Shown piece after piece: positions 45,925-58,615 of a stretch of DNA of 64,000 nt; the stretch's first letter is position 1, and every line of letters starts with the position of its first letter. The DNA comes from Serripes groenlandicus (taxonomy: Eukaryota; Mollusca; Bivalvia; Cardiida; Cardiidae). The translations under genes were made by a program, and so were the position numbers. Under the pieces are notes generated by a model. The model did not search any database. It was not told the DNA's origin and saw nothing but the letters and a program-made list of their open reading frames with translations. Location of the stretch: contig JASEVX010000005.1 in the NCBI GenBank assembly GCA_031761405.1, positions 309,454 through 373,453 on the forward strand. The letters are read 5' to 3'.

Positions 45925-47597
45925 CAGTGTACCATGATAGTCCTATATCGCTTACCTGATTTAATAGAACTTCAATCGTGTTCACAGTATAACTTTATAC
46001 ATATATACAAACTAAATGCTGCCCCCTCATGGCGATGGTTTTCAACAAATCAGATTTATTTGAATAATCTCAGTGGAGGGTTATACAATGAGCATTTGTG
46101 CAAAATTGATTTCAAATAAGGCCAGTACTTTTCATGAAGAAGATTCTTGAAGTTTTCACGATATATACATATAAGGAAAACAAGCTCGACCCCCCTAGCA
46201 GTCATGGTTTTCAACGGATCCGAATAATTTCACCAAGCTTAAGAGTGGTTCCCTCAAGTAACATTTGTGAAAAATTATTTCTTAATCGGGCCAGTTGTAT
46301 TTAGACAAGAAGATTTTAAAAGTCTTAAAAATGCACATATAAGGAAAGAAGCCCCGCCCCCTGTTGGCCATGTTTTTCAATGGATCAGAATAATTTGAAT
46401 AATCTTTAAAGAGGTCACTAAAGGAACATTAATTTTGAATCGGGCCAGTACTTTTGGACAAGAAGGTTTTTAAAGTTTTCACTTTATATATATGTAATAA
46501 AACGAGCCCCACCTCCCTGGCGGTCAAGTTTTTAAACAAATCGCCTTTAGACAAGAAGATTTTAAAAGTCTTAAAAATGCACATATAAGGAAAAAGCCCC
46601 GCCCCCTGTTGGCCATGTTTTTCAATGGATCAGAATAATTTGAATAATCTTTAAAGAGGTCACCAAAGGAACATTAATTTTGAATCGGGCCAGTACTTTT
46701 GGACAAGAAGGTTTTTAAGGTTTTCACTTTATATATATGTAATAAAACGAGCCCCACCTCCCTGGCGGTCAAGTTTTTAAACAAATCGCAATACTTTGAC
46801 CAATCTTGGTAGAGAATCCGAAGAAACATTTGTGCCAAATTATCTTTTAATCGGGCCAGTTCTTTTGGACAAGAAGATTGTTAAAAATGCACATATAAGG
46901 AAAAAAGCCCCGCCCCCTGTTGGCTATGTTTTTCAATGGATCAGAATAATTTGAATAATCTTTAAAGATGTCAACAAAGGAACATTAACTTTGAATCGGG
47001 CCAGTACTTTTGGACAAGAAGGTTTTTAAAGTTTTCACTTTATATATATGTAATAAAAACGAGCCCCACCTCCCTGGCGGCCAAGTTTCTAAACAAATCG
47101 CAATACTTTGACCAATCTTGGTAGAGAATCCGAAGAAACATTTGTTCCAAATTATCTTTTAATCGGACCAGTTCTTTTGGAAAAGAAGATTGTTAAAGAT
47201 TAAACAATGCACACGTAAGAAAAACAAGCTTCGACCCCTGGCGGCCGGGTTTTGAAACGGATAGGAATAACTTGAACAATTTCGGAAGATTTGTGTCAAA
47301 TATTTTAAATGGGACCGATACTTCTGGACAAGAAGCTTTTGAAGATTTTGGCGTTTTTCCTTTTACCGATGCCGCAGCATCTACAGTTCTACATGAAATT
47401 TAATGTTTTAAACGACTTTGAAATAGGTCCACCTAAAAAATATTCCTGTGAAAATATTTCGAAAGCAGTCCGTTGGTTGAGTAGGAGAAGTCGTTTGTAG
47501 GAAAAAGTGAACAGACGAACAAACAGACAGACATACGGATAGTCGGGCGGAAAACGATCACAATAGCTCACATTGAGCACTGTGCTCATAGATGAGC
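45925..47597. repeat. Dispersed repeat R1, copy e, with internal tandem units
   Basis: Left end GTACCATGATAGTCCTATAT, right end CAATAGCTCACATTGAGCAC and TAGATGAGCTAAAC. Inside, a unit with GCCCCGCCCCCTGTTGGC starts at 46351, 46596 and 46907. The linked segment GAGCCCCACCTCCCTGGCGG starts at 46504, 46749 and 47061. Spacings are 245 and about 311 bp. The longer unit carries an extra CAATACTTTGACCAATCTTG segment that recurs at about 47099. Non-coding. Confidence 0.8.
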
Positions 47598-50146
47598 TAA
47601 ACATACGTTATTTACCTGTTAATATTAAAGCAAAATAAGTCGGAACTTAAACAAATTTGACTATATATTAAGCACTCATTGTAACAACTACTATTTAGAC
47701 ATGTATAGAGATATATCAAATTAGATTAGTAAATATTTTGTAATAAAATATTTTGAATGCTGTTTGTCTTGAAACAATGAGGAGGGTAATGTTACACAAT
47801 TCATTCTTAAACTTGTCTGATGAAAAGTTGCAAGTCGGCATCTGTATCAGAAGGTCTGAAATCCAAACAATATATGTGTCATTGATGTCAAAATAACTGA
47901 CATGCTATTGTAGAATTTAAATATCTTGAACTTTATAAACGATTTAATTATCTCCGGAATGAATGTGTACTAATATATACATCTCCAGCACTCTAAACTA
48001 CACCATAAAAACAGTGAAAAAAATGAAACAAAGTAAATTTACTTGAATTAGTTGAAAGTTGTTCCCTTTGAAAATACTTTGATGTCACACAACTGTTCAC
48101 TTACGCTATACGAAATCTGTTAAATATCGCTTGATAGGCATAATGCTATTCTCTTTTTTAGTCTAAACCGTTTGTTATAGAGTTCTCGGTATTTTCTCAA
48201 GACATCAAGAAACAAAATGGAGACAGTTTTGTATTAGGCTGGTCTCTAAATTACATATCAGTCTATGGTAGTGGCTGTTCTTTTAATTACGTTTATCGTA
48301 CTAACGATTCAAATCACGTACTCAACATAGAATGCAATTTACAAATTTTATTTTACACGGGATGAATGGCTGCAAGATTTAAGCACGCATCTGTCAAACT
48401 TGATATGTACTATATAAGTCTTCAAACACAATGCAAGAAATTAATGAAAGGTGATAGCAAACAACACTGTAAAATTATGCATGCGTCCATATTATACTCT
48501 TATGTTGTTCATTTGTCTTAGTGAAGCGTCAAGGGAAAAAATGTTATATAATCAAGTACCTGACGTATCATCTATAATCTCTTAATACTTAAGGATACAA
48601 TTAAAGAAAACTACATGCTATATGGAAATAGATACTACAGACAGAAAGTATGGCAGCTAGCATTAAACAACTCATAGATAGGCTATGATGTGCAACTATA
48701 TAATACCTTTCTCCCGATAAGCGTTTGGAAGGGCTTGACTATTGCAGATCGTAGAACACTGTCGTCCTTCATTTTCATACAATGTGTCGTCTTCGTTTTC
48801 TGTAAAACATAACAAAATAAAGAAGATGAATGTGAAGTTTCAATTAGACATCCGTATTATGATTAAAGCCTAGAACTGCAGACTGTACATCTCAGAAATG
48901 AAATGAAATGTGAAACTGTAATGCAGTGTGCAATGTGCTTCCGCCAATGCCAAGCTTAATTGCAAATCTACTTTACATTCCTATGTCATTCAGACATGCT
49001 ATAGGAGGTGTACATTTTTCATTGGTGGGTTTATTAAAAATTGTGGAAAGGAACAAGTATATATAATAGCTGATTGTCTAATCTGTCTGGGAGACTTAAA
49101 CGAATATTCATTAAACCCTTTCGCGAACACAATACCAATCATTTAGTATAACCACTGACGTGTCTAAGAGAAAGGTTTCAATGAAGACTTATTCTAATGT
49201 GATACGAAACCCAAACTATTGACACACAACCGATATTCCTAAAACTTCAACTTACAACGTATGTGTTTTGATAAATTGTAGGCATTTTATTCCCTTTTCT
49301 ATTTTCATTTACCCAATTTAAGATAAATTCTGGATACACTATATCTGGCTAGAAATACATTACAAGTGTGCTCCGCGCGCTTAAAGTTTATATATTTTGT
49401 ATACATATTTTAATTTTAAATTAAAAAGTTTTTTTTAGATTTTTACGAATACGTTACTTATGAAATTAGAATACATGTTTACCCAATAATTATACCTGGT
49501 AATGTTTACCCGTATTCATAAAGTTTAATGGTTGTTTATTTATTTTCATAGTTTGTACTGGTTTCATAAAATCAGTCTGAAGACATGTGCTGTATCAATT
49601 ATTGTCATTTACACAATGTATTATCTAATATAATTCCAAATTATAAAGAAGCAGTCCAGTTAAGAATCATTCAAAATATTCAATATCGGCCATTATGACT
49701 AATACATATATAAGCATATTTTCGATTTACATGCCTTGGTTGATACTAGAAATTTGAACGAAATGTATGGTAGGTAAACAACTGTAGAAAATACTTTTAC
49801 TGTTTTTCCCGAGACGTATGACAACATGAGGATCTTTACCGCTCCACTGCGAGCATCAGAAATAATCCTACCATCTGTTGCATATATTGTCTATAAGGGG
49901 ATCAATTTAGGAACATTTGGAAAGGTGAAATTGCTTGTTTTGAGCTTCTTCTTTTTCCCCATACGTGTTCAATTACTGTCTGCTGCAAAACCAGCATTAG
50001 CTATCTGTGTCATTCAATATGCTACCATATATGATCTAGGCATAATATCCCCGATATAAATAATGGGAATAACTAGTCACTATTATATGTAACAACAATT
50101 CTTGAAGAAACCTACTTAAGTGAGTTGATGTATGCACAAGTTGTTT
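47598..50146. other. Part of the large VPS13 intron
   Basis: AT-rich sequence between R1 copy e and the SINE. It holds only the candidate cassette exon at 48707-48799. Confidence 0.5.
48707..48799 (-). CDS. Candidate cassette exon inside the large VPS13 intron
   Basis: A 93-nt segment (31 codons) open in phase 0, with a TTTTACAG acceptor and an AAAG|GTATTAT donor. Its phase would let it splice between the exons at 51956-52042 and 28974-29078 without breaking the frame. In that phase it is basic (KTKTTHCMKM...LIGRK). A second frame is also open (ENEDDTLYENEG...). I recognise no family motif, and the flanking exons already make a complete VPS13-like join, so this could be a rarely used exon, an exon of another gene, or chance. 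Confidence 0.3.
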
Positions 50147-50445
50147 ACAAACATAGATATACCCGGCCGGGTAGCTCAATTGGTAGCGTATCTGACTCGT
50201 GATCTGGAGGTCACGGGTTCGATACCCGGTTGCGGCGACATTCTTTCGGGCGATGTTTTCCATTGCCTCTCACCTCTGATCTATGTGAGAAAGTAGTCAG
50301 TGGCTTCGAAAGAATGTTGTGTAAGTACTGGTGTGGGAAAGCCATGAAAACATGGGTAGGTGCACTGACCGCCGTGATATGACCAAAGCTGTTGAAAGCG
50401 GCGTTAAACTCCAAACAAACAAACAAACAAACAAACATAGATATA
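50147..50445 (+). mobile_element. tRNA-derived SINE with perfect 15-bp target duplication
   Basis: Flanked by ACAAACATAGATATA at 50147-50161 and 50431-50445. The body (50162-50430) begins with a tRNA-like head: A box TAGCTCAATTGG (50172-50183) and B box GGTTCGATACC (50216-50226). A body follows (TGACCAAAGCTGTTGAAAGC) and an (AAAC)n tail. SINEs borrow LINE enzymes; the promoter is internal RNA polymerase III. The exact target duplication suggests a recent insertion. Confidence 0.93.
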
Positions 50446-50499
50446 TAGCATGAATTTTATATTTACCTTTTTGTAAGATGTAAATGTTTAATTATTGTA

Positions 50500-50765
50500 C
50501 CAAAGCTATATAAGACCAAATAAAAACCCTCCCTTTGCGGCAACGTTTATTGACCAATTAACATGGAGTCAAGGAATATAGTAGAGGGTAACCCAAGTAA
50601 TATTTATTTACGATTTTTTCAAAACTGGCCGTATACTATAAGAGGTGAAGAGTTTTATAGCATTTACAATATCCATATAAGGCTAAACAGCCCATCACCT
50701 TGTTGACCTTAAGTTTGACCAATAAACATGGCTTGAGATAATCAGGAGAGTCAGACAATACACAT
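50500..50765. repeat. Dispersed repeat R1, fragment f
   Basis: AACCCTCCCTTTGCGGCAAC, GAGGGTAACCCAAGTAATAT and ATCCATATAAGGCTAAACAG follow the order of internal R1 segments, but with many differences. Ends not seen. Confidence 0.4.
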
Positions 50766-51955
50766 ATCTACAAACATATATGACAATCAACGAGAACTTC
50801 CATAGAAGAAAATGTTTTCAAAAAAACAATGCGGTTGCAATGGAAATCAGAATTATGTTTTGGGCCACACCATGTGAAAGCATTTATGTGAAGTCATCTT
50901 GAGGATGCTACTTGTTGAGTGTCATAAAACATGGACTAGAGAGTACAGAATACGAGCCGCCCACGAACAACCCCATCTCAATAAAGACAGCAGGAAACGT
51001 GTTCCCGTAGCTATTCTCTGACTATTCCTCGAAATACTGAATAACGGGGATCTTACATGCATGCATACCTATTTCCTTAATTAACATATTTTCAACATTA
51101 GTTTAGTCATATCACGGCGATAATCTTGATTTACATGATATGCCCTTATAAGCAATATACAACTTGTTCATGTATTATAATACTTTTCTTTTCCAAATTT
51201 GAACTTTAAGTGAAGTAAGGTTAACCGTCTCGTGATCTGCGTAGAACTTACTATTCTTATCAAGAATAGCCTCCAATCACGTGACACAAACTGGTCAAAC
51301 CAGTTTTGTATACACACCTGTTGAGATAATTGTTCTCCTCTATACGATGTACCGCGGAGAACGGACACTCCTACATTCTTGACCCCTTATGTTGTTCATC
51401 CATTGTCTTAATAAAAATGATCACTTATAAAACAAAATATTCTAAGTGCTTATCTAATTCATATTGAAATGTAGGCTACACTTCCAACCGCATAAGGAAC
51501 AAATCGTGTACATACATGCACGCTCTACGGACAATGCACCATATCATTATGAAGCTTAAATCATTACGAATCGAATTATATCTTGCATTATCTAAGTTAT
51601 CTATATGTAAGCAGGTGGTACTGCTGTGTGGTCGCCGAGGTATTCACTAGTGTATTCAAGACAGATATTGACCTTGATTTACGTAAGTTGCATACCTCTA
51701 TTTAAACAACACGATACCGATGTGATACCTTTCAACGGTTTATATAACCTTAAATTGTAAACAGCATGATAGAATGGATTTCCTTTAGAGTCGACACTGC
51801 GTATTTCGTAGTATTTCGCAGAATTAGGGGTCATAACTATGGAACAACTATTGAAAGCTATCGACATAACTTTTCACATTACAGACCGTAGAGCATTCAC
51901 TGACATCACCAATCAATCACGTTTTTTAGGAATGGCGTATACAAAAACATCCTAC

Positions 51956-52042
51956 CGGTTTCGTGTCAGCATCCTTTCTGAATGAAAACATGACAACATC
52001 TGTAGAAGAAGCTGGATGCTTTACTGGAGCTTCGTCCTCCTC
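51956..52042 (-). CDS. VPS13: VPS13-family exon
   Basis: A 29-codon phase-0 exon between a TTCTCTAG acceptor and a CCG|GTAGGATG donor. It reads EEDEAPVKHPASS, then VVMFSFRKDADTKP. The 'HP....(V/I)(M/L)FSF' pattern follows the SPYW exon in VPS13 proteins, just before the 'W-S-x-K-F-S-L-D' stretch, which is found in the next recognisable exon at 28974-29078. The intron between them is about 22.9 kb and contains Ngaro, a Nimb-like LINE, a Tc1-like element, a SINE and dispersed repeats. The phases match exactly across that intron. Confidence 0.85.
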
Positions 52043-53808
52043 CTAGAGAATATCAAGCTACAATTTAATTGAAATCAACTAATGTTATGGTTACCATATA
52101 TTATTATTTGAATGACATCTGCTTTGAAAACATCAAAGGAAAGTACTGATAATGTGCACACTGCTCACTAAGAGCATTTTCATATTTGCCATTTGCCATG
52201 ATGTTTTAAAGTTTCATCTGCTGCAAACTATTTGTATTCTACGTAATTGCTTAGAGGTCTGTGCTCTTGTCCTTAATATTTTGTGTACGAGTCCCACGCA
52301 GACAGAGAGAGAACATCATAAATGTATATGTTAAGGTACGAGACCTTAAACTGCAGGCTGAATTACACTTCATGCACACAACACCTTTACATTTTATAGG
52401 AAATACTGTTATATTTAAGAATATAATTCCCAACTACATCTCTGAGACAATATAGTTATTATGACATAATAATATACAAACAACGAACATTTATTACATA
52501 CAGGTGATGTGACGTCATTATAACGTGATTTCACGTCCATCAAAATGCGGTAGAGAGGTGTAATTTACACGCCATTTATATGTTCCGTCAAACTTTGTGT
52601 AATATCGCTGTTCAGCTACAGTTATACATTGATAACAATCGGTATAAGCCGTACATGTAATTAGTTGAGTGATGTAAAAACAAGTTTATTTAGAATTGTT
52701 GTTGTATTTGTCCAATATAGTACATTGCTGTTAGAATTTTGTTAAATGCTCCAATTTAATACTTTGGCACTTACGTATCAATAACATGTTTTCAAATATG
52801 TTAAACAGGGAAACAAACATAGTCTGCGTAATATTGTAGTATAATGTTAAAACTGTAAATGTATACTTATAACAAAGCAAAATTTGTCAAACACTGTACA
52901 ATTTGTTATTATCTCCTACGTGGAATATGTACATAACAATATAAATACTGCTTTCAATTTATTAAATCGACTAAGGTGGCAAATTGTAAAGACAGTAATT
53001 TGCAAAGAATATATATTTACAAGGAAATCAATTCGCGACTAAAAGCGAAACTTACTCTAACGCGAATACAATTAGGTTTACAATATCGTTTAACTGTATA
53101 TCTCGGGAAATACATAATATCAATTTAAGTTAAAATCAATTGAAGAAAACTAATATACTTTTAGTTTCTTATTAACAAGAGAAAGCAAGGGTTGTTAGCC
53201 TTTAGTTTATGCATTAACTGCATTCGTTTAATCGGATGTGTCTAGTTGAATACGTATAACGCTGCATTGTCATTTACTTAAATGTAACTTAAACCTGTAG
53301 AAGTACTTGTAAGTAGTATAGATTCAACGTAATTCCACAAATATAATGGTGAATGTTCGAGCCCGCAACCAACGTCTTGATTGAAAACCTAGGACGCTAC
53401 TGGCTAAGATTGGAGATAGAAGAAGTAAAAACTAAATGATTGCATTTCTTTTTTGATACACAATAGTACATATTATGTAACAATGGGAAGCCGGTCGCTT
53501 TTAGCAATTTCTCAGTGTGCCATTATACTATTAAATGCCATCTGTACCTGAAATTTCCGTTTTAAACTAAGTAAAGTGTATCGATGATATATCATCAAAA
53601 GCTTGTGAAAATGCCTTGGAAAACAGTGACTAAGAAACATTGGATCTACATCTTGACAGTTGAGCATAACCTTTGTAGCTCTTACCGCATTTCTTGCGTA
53701 TCTCCATGAAGTATTTGTTAAGAATGCATGTAGTGTGATAACGTATGCTTAGACAATGTTTCAAAGTCGATTTAAAGTAATTCACGTAAACCAAGCTAGA
53801 TAACATAC
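52043..53808. other. VPS13 intron, nothing recognised
   Basis: The 1,766-bp intron between the two upstream VPS13 exons. AT-rich, no repeat or coding motif noted. Confidence 0.6.
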
Positions 53809-53910
53809 CATATACATCAGCTCCAGGTTGGTTTTATTGACCATCCAGTATGGACTGAAGATAGTTACCTCTATAGTGTCCGTGTCTTGTTTAATGCTTA
53901 CACCAAATTT
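53809..53910 (-). CDS. VPS13: VPS13-family exon (adaptor-binding region, most upstream exon seen)
   Basis: A 34-codon exon, open in phase 0, bounded by a TTTTTAG acceptor and a G|GTATGTTAT donor on the minus strand. It reads KFGVSIKQ..., then TIFSPYWMVNKTNLELMY, the conserved 'SPYW-(hydrophobic)-NKT' signature of the VPS13 adaptor-binding (SHR-BD) region. VPS13 proteins are very long bridge-like lipid-transfer proteins at membrane contact sites, and this region binds adaptors. The next exon (51956-52042) continues in the same phase with matching family sequence. Exons further upstream should lie at higher coordinates, but I cannot identify them. Assignment to VPS13 is firm; A/C rather than D is inferred from later exons. 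Confidence 0.88.
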
Positions 53911-56900
53911 CTAAAAATAGGGTAAATTAATCAATTAATGGGATTCAATAGTACCAGAGACGTAGATAAGAGGGATAAGTATCTAAGTTGTATACTAAAA
54001 TAATACCAGTCCAAACATTTGTAGCAAGTAAAACTCAAAAACTATTGAAGATATGAAAATAACAAAGATCCTGGAAGTTTAAACATTCTTCTATTGCACT
54101 AGATAACAATATTTTAATATTCTACACATTTTGATAATATTTTATTCTTGTGAATAATGTAAGTCTATTTATTTTTGGAACAAAATCAATATAAATATAA
54201 ATCACAACATCTGTGTCTTTTAAACAAGTCATTATTTTAAATACAAAGAGATTCCAGTTGTTCATTGTATTTCTTACTTTAGTTAAAGTGTTAAGCTTTC
54301 CGAATATGTATGTTTTGTTAATGTGTCAAATGTGACTTCAAAGTTTTATTTGCAACAAGTGTGAACATTTGGACAATTTTATCTCTGCATGTGATACTTT
54401 AACCAGATAACAGGTGTACAGGTGGAGTTGATTATCGCTCTTATCTACGTCCCTGATAGTACATATAGTGAATAATGGCGCACTCAAAGTGCATGAGCCG
54501 TGTTCAAAGATACCCGTATGGTTTGATTTTGAAGTAATGTTTTAAATAGTAAATGTGTTTGCATTAGACCAATGGTATTCGTTTTCAATATCACTTTTAA
54601 AACTTTGATCACAGAAAGTACACAGTCGCTGGTTATTTACAACATGTTTACCTGCATCTTTAAATGGTGTGAAACGCCAGATATATACAAATTCACTTCC
54701 TTGTTCGGCCCAATTGATCAAACCCTTTTCACAATCATCAACCATATTGTGGTATTAAAGTTTTATGAATAAGTTGTTCTTGTTTATTGTTTACTCCAAT
54801 AGTTGAGAATGCGGCAACATATACTCGCTAATATTAGTTATTTTTAAAGAAAAAGTTTAATTTGGTCTTTAACGAACACTTTTCCTAAAGGCCAGAATCC
54901 TTGTCTAGTTAAATGCACAGAGAGACCTCACATTTTAAAGTACGTATCAAACACATTATTACTAAAGGACAGGTTTAATTTGGTCTTTAACCAACACTTT
55001 TCCTAAATACCAGAATCCTTGTCTAGTTAAATTCACAGAGAGACCTCACGTTTTCAAGTACGTATCAAACATATTTAAACTTGCCTGTAAATAAACAGAA
55101 ATAGTTTCTAAAAAATCTATATCGTCGTCAAATAACATCCATCGTAGGACCGGAGTTAATATTGTCCATAAGGACCATTTCAAGATCCTCTAAGAACATG
55201 GAGAACATTATTGTTGAAATAACCTCCCCTTGTTTTGAACCTACAGCGCATTCGGAACATTCTGGATAAAATTATATCTTCATTTCATACCCTTACGTCA
55301 ACGGATGAAATTTATTAAGTACACTAGTATTAATTATAAAATAGTTACTACTGATATGTATGACAAGTTATGTAATGCGGTTCCCTTTCGTTCACCTATT
55401 CGCGTTTCTTATGCGCATAACATAATATAAGTAATGTTAACTCATCCGGTTCCAATATGGTGTAAGGTATTTTTTTATATTTGTGAATAAATATGGCGAA
55501 ATACGGTGAATCAAATTACAAAGATGCCAAACGTAGAAACTGTTTTTTTCTTTTAGTAATTCATTCGATATCAATAATGTCACAAAAAGCCGTGTCCTGT
55601 TTAAACAGGAAAAAACATGCCCTGATGTATCTCTATCTATAATGAGCTCATTAATGCTAGGGAACATTGTATTAGATTTCCTAGGACTGATAAGTTATTT
55701 TCTTTTAAAATTAACATCATCCACAATAGATCTTCAGTAGAGTTGGAATACATTAACACCATTACTGTTTAGGCTCAACAGGACCCTCACTGCCAGAATC
55801 CGTTATATTAAAAAATAAAAACAGTGTTGCGCACGTAATAAGAATGAACATGTTATAGTTCTATTCATATTCAATTTTTCAAAGTGTAGAACCAAATCGT
55901 TCAAAAAACAAAGGAAAAACAATAATTGCTACCTTATTTATAACGACGTAATTTGAAAGATCTGTTGTTCGTAGTGAAGACAAAGTGGTAAAATTCGTAC
56001 ATGTGAGCGGCATTTATTAGAGGATATTTTTCTGGTTAAAGAAAATGTTAATTATTCCATCCATTTAAATTGCATGTTTATTGATTGTTCTAGAACGAGT
56101 TGTTAAAGTTCTTTGGTGTCGAACCTTCCAGGACCGATTTTCGTGGTTTTAGACATAATCACGGAACCCACGTTTTCTATTGTTTCCGATTTAAAAAGAA
56201 GCAAAGGTTCATCGCTCAGTTGTTGGTTGTTTATGGCAAAGAAACTACGTAATCACGATGTAAATGTGAATATATAGAAAGCTTAACCATTATTCTACAC
56301 ATCTGTGCAGTAACTACTCGCCTTTTATTTGTATTATGTGTGTTTTAGGACATTGAACACTTTGAAGAAGTCTGCAGCATTCTGATCGTGGAACTCATTT
56401 ATAAAATTAGTTGTTTGAAATATTAAGAACTGTGAACATTGTGTTATGTTCTCGTTATATCTGTATTGATGATGTAGGTTTGGCGGTAACGTCTGGTAAA
56501 TTTCAAGCAGACGCCTGAAATGTGCTATCGATTTGCAGGGGAATAATCGATGATTTATATAATCCCAGTAACTCATGGTTTATCTTCCTTTACTCACTCA
56601 ATAAAAATGTGCAGACAATGATCGGATGTTTTCAAAATCGGTTATAACGCTGATTTATGGTGCGAATTCTTATGAAGGTTTTTTTTTTTTTATTTTTAGT
56701 TATTTACCACATGCACATTCGTTCTTGAAAATACTTTAGCTGTCTGCATCAGGCAGAACATTGATGAGTATTGAACTTTCGGACTTTCCTATAAAGATTA
56801 TATTTACAATTGGGCTTGTAGTTAGCACCCATTAATAGGCGGTACCAAATGCAATTTTAACTTTCTGTTGAAAAAACGCTATATTTTGTGGTATGTTCAT

Positions 56901-57016
56901 GCCTGTGCGTGCAAGTAGTTGTTACGATCAATATCATGTGTACATTGACCGGATACAAAACAGAGGATTAAAATAATCACGTAGGGATCTTTCAGATCAG
57001 TGCCTTCTTTATCTAC
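53911..57016. other. Upstream VPS13 intron or flank
   Basis: Contains the 118-bp tandem duplication (54855-55077). 54655-54720 on the minus strand reads LINWAEQGSEFVYIWRFTPF before a GTAAAC donor, but it lacks a convincing acceptor and family match, so I do not call it an exon. Confidence 0.45.
54855..55077. repeat. Tandem duplication, 118-bp unit
   Basis: GTTTAATTTGGTCTTTAACG begins at 54855 and again, with few changes, at 54973. Both copies contain CAGAATCCTTGTCTAGTTAA and CACAGAGAGACCTCAC. Non-coding, upstream of the first recognised VPS13 exon. Confidence 0.85.
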
Positions 57017-57316
57017 CGTCAAATCTGAACTTTTATTTGCATTCCTAAGGGAAATTAATATTTTTGATAAGATATGATTATTTCATAGTCGTGCTTTTGC
57101 ACATTCATAACATTTACTGATCCTGTTTTACCTTTTCTCAGATATTGTTTATCTTCATGTTAAGTATTACTTAGTCATGTTTGGCTTGTTTGCCTATATC
57201 CTATTTTACACTGGCTTACATGCTGTTTTTGTTTATTGTTCAATTTTATTATTTAATTAGTTACAGATTGTAAATTATTAAGCGCCCAAAATGACCTCAG
57301 TTGTCGACGGGCCTAA
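57017..57316 (+). mobile_element. Nimb-like LINE 3'-end fragment, copy 6 (plus strand)
   Basis: Starts CGTCAAATCTGAACTTTTAT and continues GGGAAATTAATATTTTTGAT to TTAAGCGCCCAAAATGACCT and TGTCGACGGGCC, the family 3' terminus. About 300 bp, lacking the (CATT)n tail. Non-coding apart from the end of ORF2. Confidence 0.82.
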
Positions 57317-57884
57317 ATGTATAGTGTATTTCTGGTGTATCTTTGAATTTACAATCTAGGGTGTTAGATACTAATTTGAAGAACTTACCGGATTTATCAA
57401 GTCATATATGTAGAAACAAGACTTTTTTGGATAATTAACACAAATCTTCAGCATCCCAAACCATTTTTTTCTTTGATAATTGGGAATCTACAAATAAATA
57501 ACAAGTTGAGTTTGAAAATCGGAATTATTGACAATACTCAGAAACAATTAAACAATGTTTAGCATATTTCTTGAAATGATTGCCCATCTGTTGGTCGTGA
57601 AAACAACATTGGCAATGCCGGATACTAGGAACATCCTCAATTAAAGAGTTTTGGATTGTAATACAATTGATATAGCTTATTAACAACACAAACGATGCAT
57701 TATTTGTATTAGTTACTTTTTTCAGGAGCACTCTTTTACACCAATACCTTGCAATATGTCACCAGGGGATTATTTCACGCAACTTAACTGCCGTGCTGGT
57801 TCAATTATTTTTATTATATATAGAGAGACAGCCACGCTATGACACATGGCTACACATAGTATTACTAGACAAATATAGTTAAGG
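57317..57884. other. Spacer between Nimb-like fragment and Ty3 LTR
   Basis: AT-rich, no feature seen. The five bases TAAGG next to 57885 would be one side of the Ty3 target duplication if the LTR boundary is right. Confidence 0.45.
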
Positions 57885-58223
57885 TGTTGGACACCAATAC
57901 ATTAATCTTGTCTGTACAAGAACCGTCTTGACGGTGTGACTGCCGACGTGCAACTCATTTGTTCTAGAAAGTATATCTAGGAAGTTTGGCGGGAAAGAAA
58001 AGAGTTATATTTAGATGTTTAGAAAAGTGACCACTCCTACATACCAAACAGGTTGAACGACCCTCTCACACACATACATAAACACCACGGAATCGCCAAC
58101 GTCGCGCTTGAGTAAACACACCTACGGAGGAATGTACTCTGAGACGGGTATACTTTACAATAACAATAATGATATAAACATGAATGAATAAACATGAGAA
58201 GATGAAATGAAACCTGGTTGACA
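57885..58223 (-). repeat. Candidate 3' LTR of the Ty3 element
   Basis: On the minus strand a purine-rich tract (CCCTTGGGGAGGGAGTA, complement of 58224-58240) precedes TGTCAACCAGG. A matching end, GGTGTCCAACA, lies at 57885-57895. This gives a 339-bp TG...CA segment with short inverted ends TGT...ACA. The boundaries rest on these features, not on comparison with a second LTR, which is outside the window. Confidence 0.65.
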
Positions 58224-58240
58224 TACTCCCTCCCCAAGGG

Positions 58241-58615
58241 AAAATGACTCCTGGCATTTTAAACATCACCTGCCAAGGGTAATAATTATACAGCAAGTCA
58301 TATCTATTTAATATGTATCAAGACTTATATAATTATCTAGTAATTTATATCTATATAACAACAAATCTCCTTTTACTGTAATGAATATGGAGAACTTTCT
58401 TACACATACATTTTAAAGTAGTCTAAAGTGATACATTACAAACTAATCAAACAACTAGTCACTAATCTATTTTGAAGAGTTGAGCCATTTTTTTTTTTTA
58501 TATATTTTTAAAACATAAAACATACACATCTCAGGGCTACAGTTAAACACATATCAGGACTTCAGTTTAACTTAATCATATATTTTGACAATTGCATAAC
58601 GCATTTATGTTAAAA
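58241..58615 (-). other. Non-coding stretch between integrase and 3' LTR
   Basis: AT-rich sequence with a T-run (58489-58500). I see no coding potential. It would be the element's 3' untranslated region ending in the purine tract at 58224-58240. Confidence 0.5.

Noticed and set aside
45925..47597. CRISPR-like or satellite array
   Set aside because: Only three long, unequal units inside a dispersed repeat; no short regular repeats with spacers, and the genome is eukaryotic.
50162..50236. Functional tRNA gene at 50.2 kb
   Set aside because: It is inside a target-duplicated SINE with an (AAAC)n tail.
51679..51869. Minus-strand frame with protein-like composition (NSAKYYEIRSVDSKGNPFYH) and possible splice sites
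   Set aside because: In the phase required by the VPS13 exons on either side it contains a stop, the neighbouring exons already join correctly without it, and I recognise no family.
54640..54745. Minus-strand open segment LINWAEQGSEFVYIWRFTPF before a GTAAAC donor
   Set aside because: No convincing acceptor and no clear VPS13 match; kept only as a note in the flank entry.
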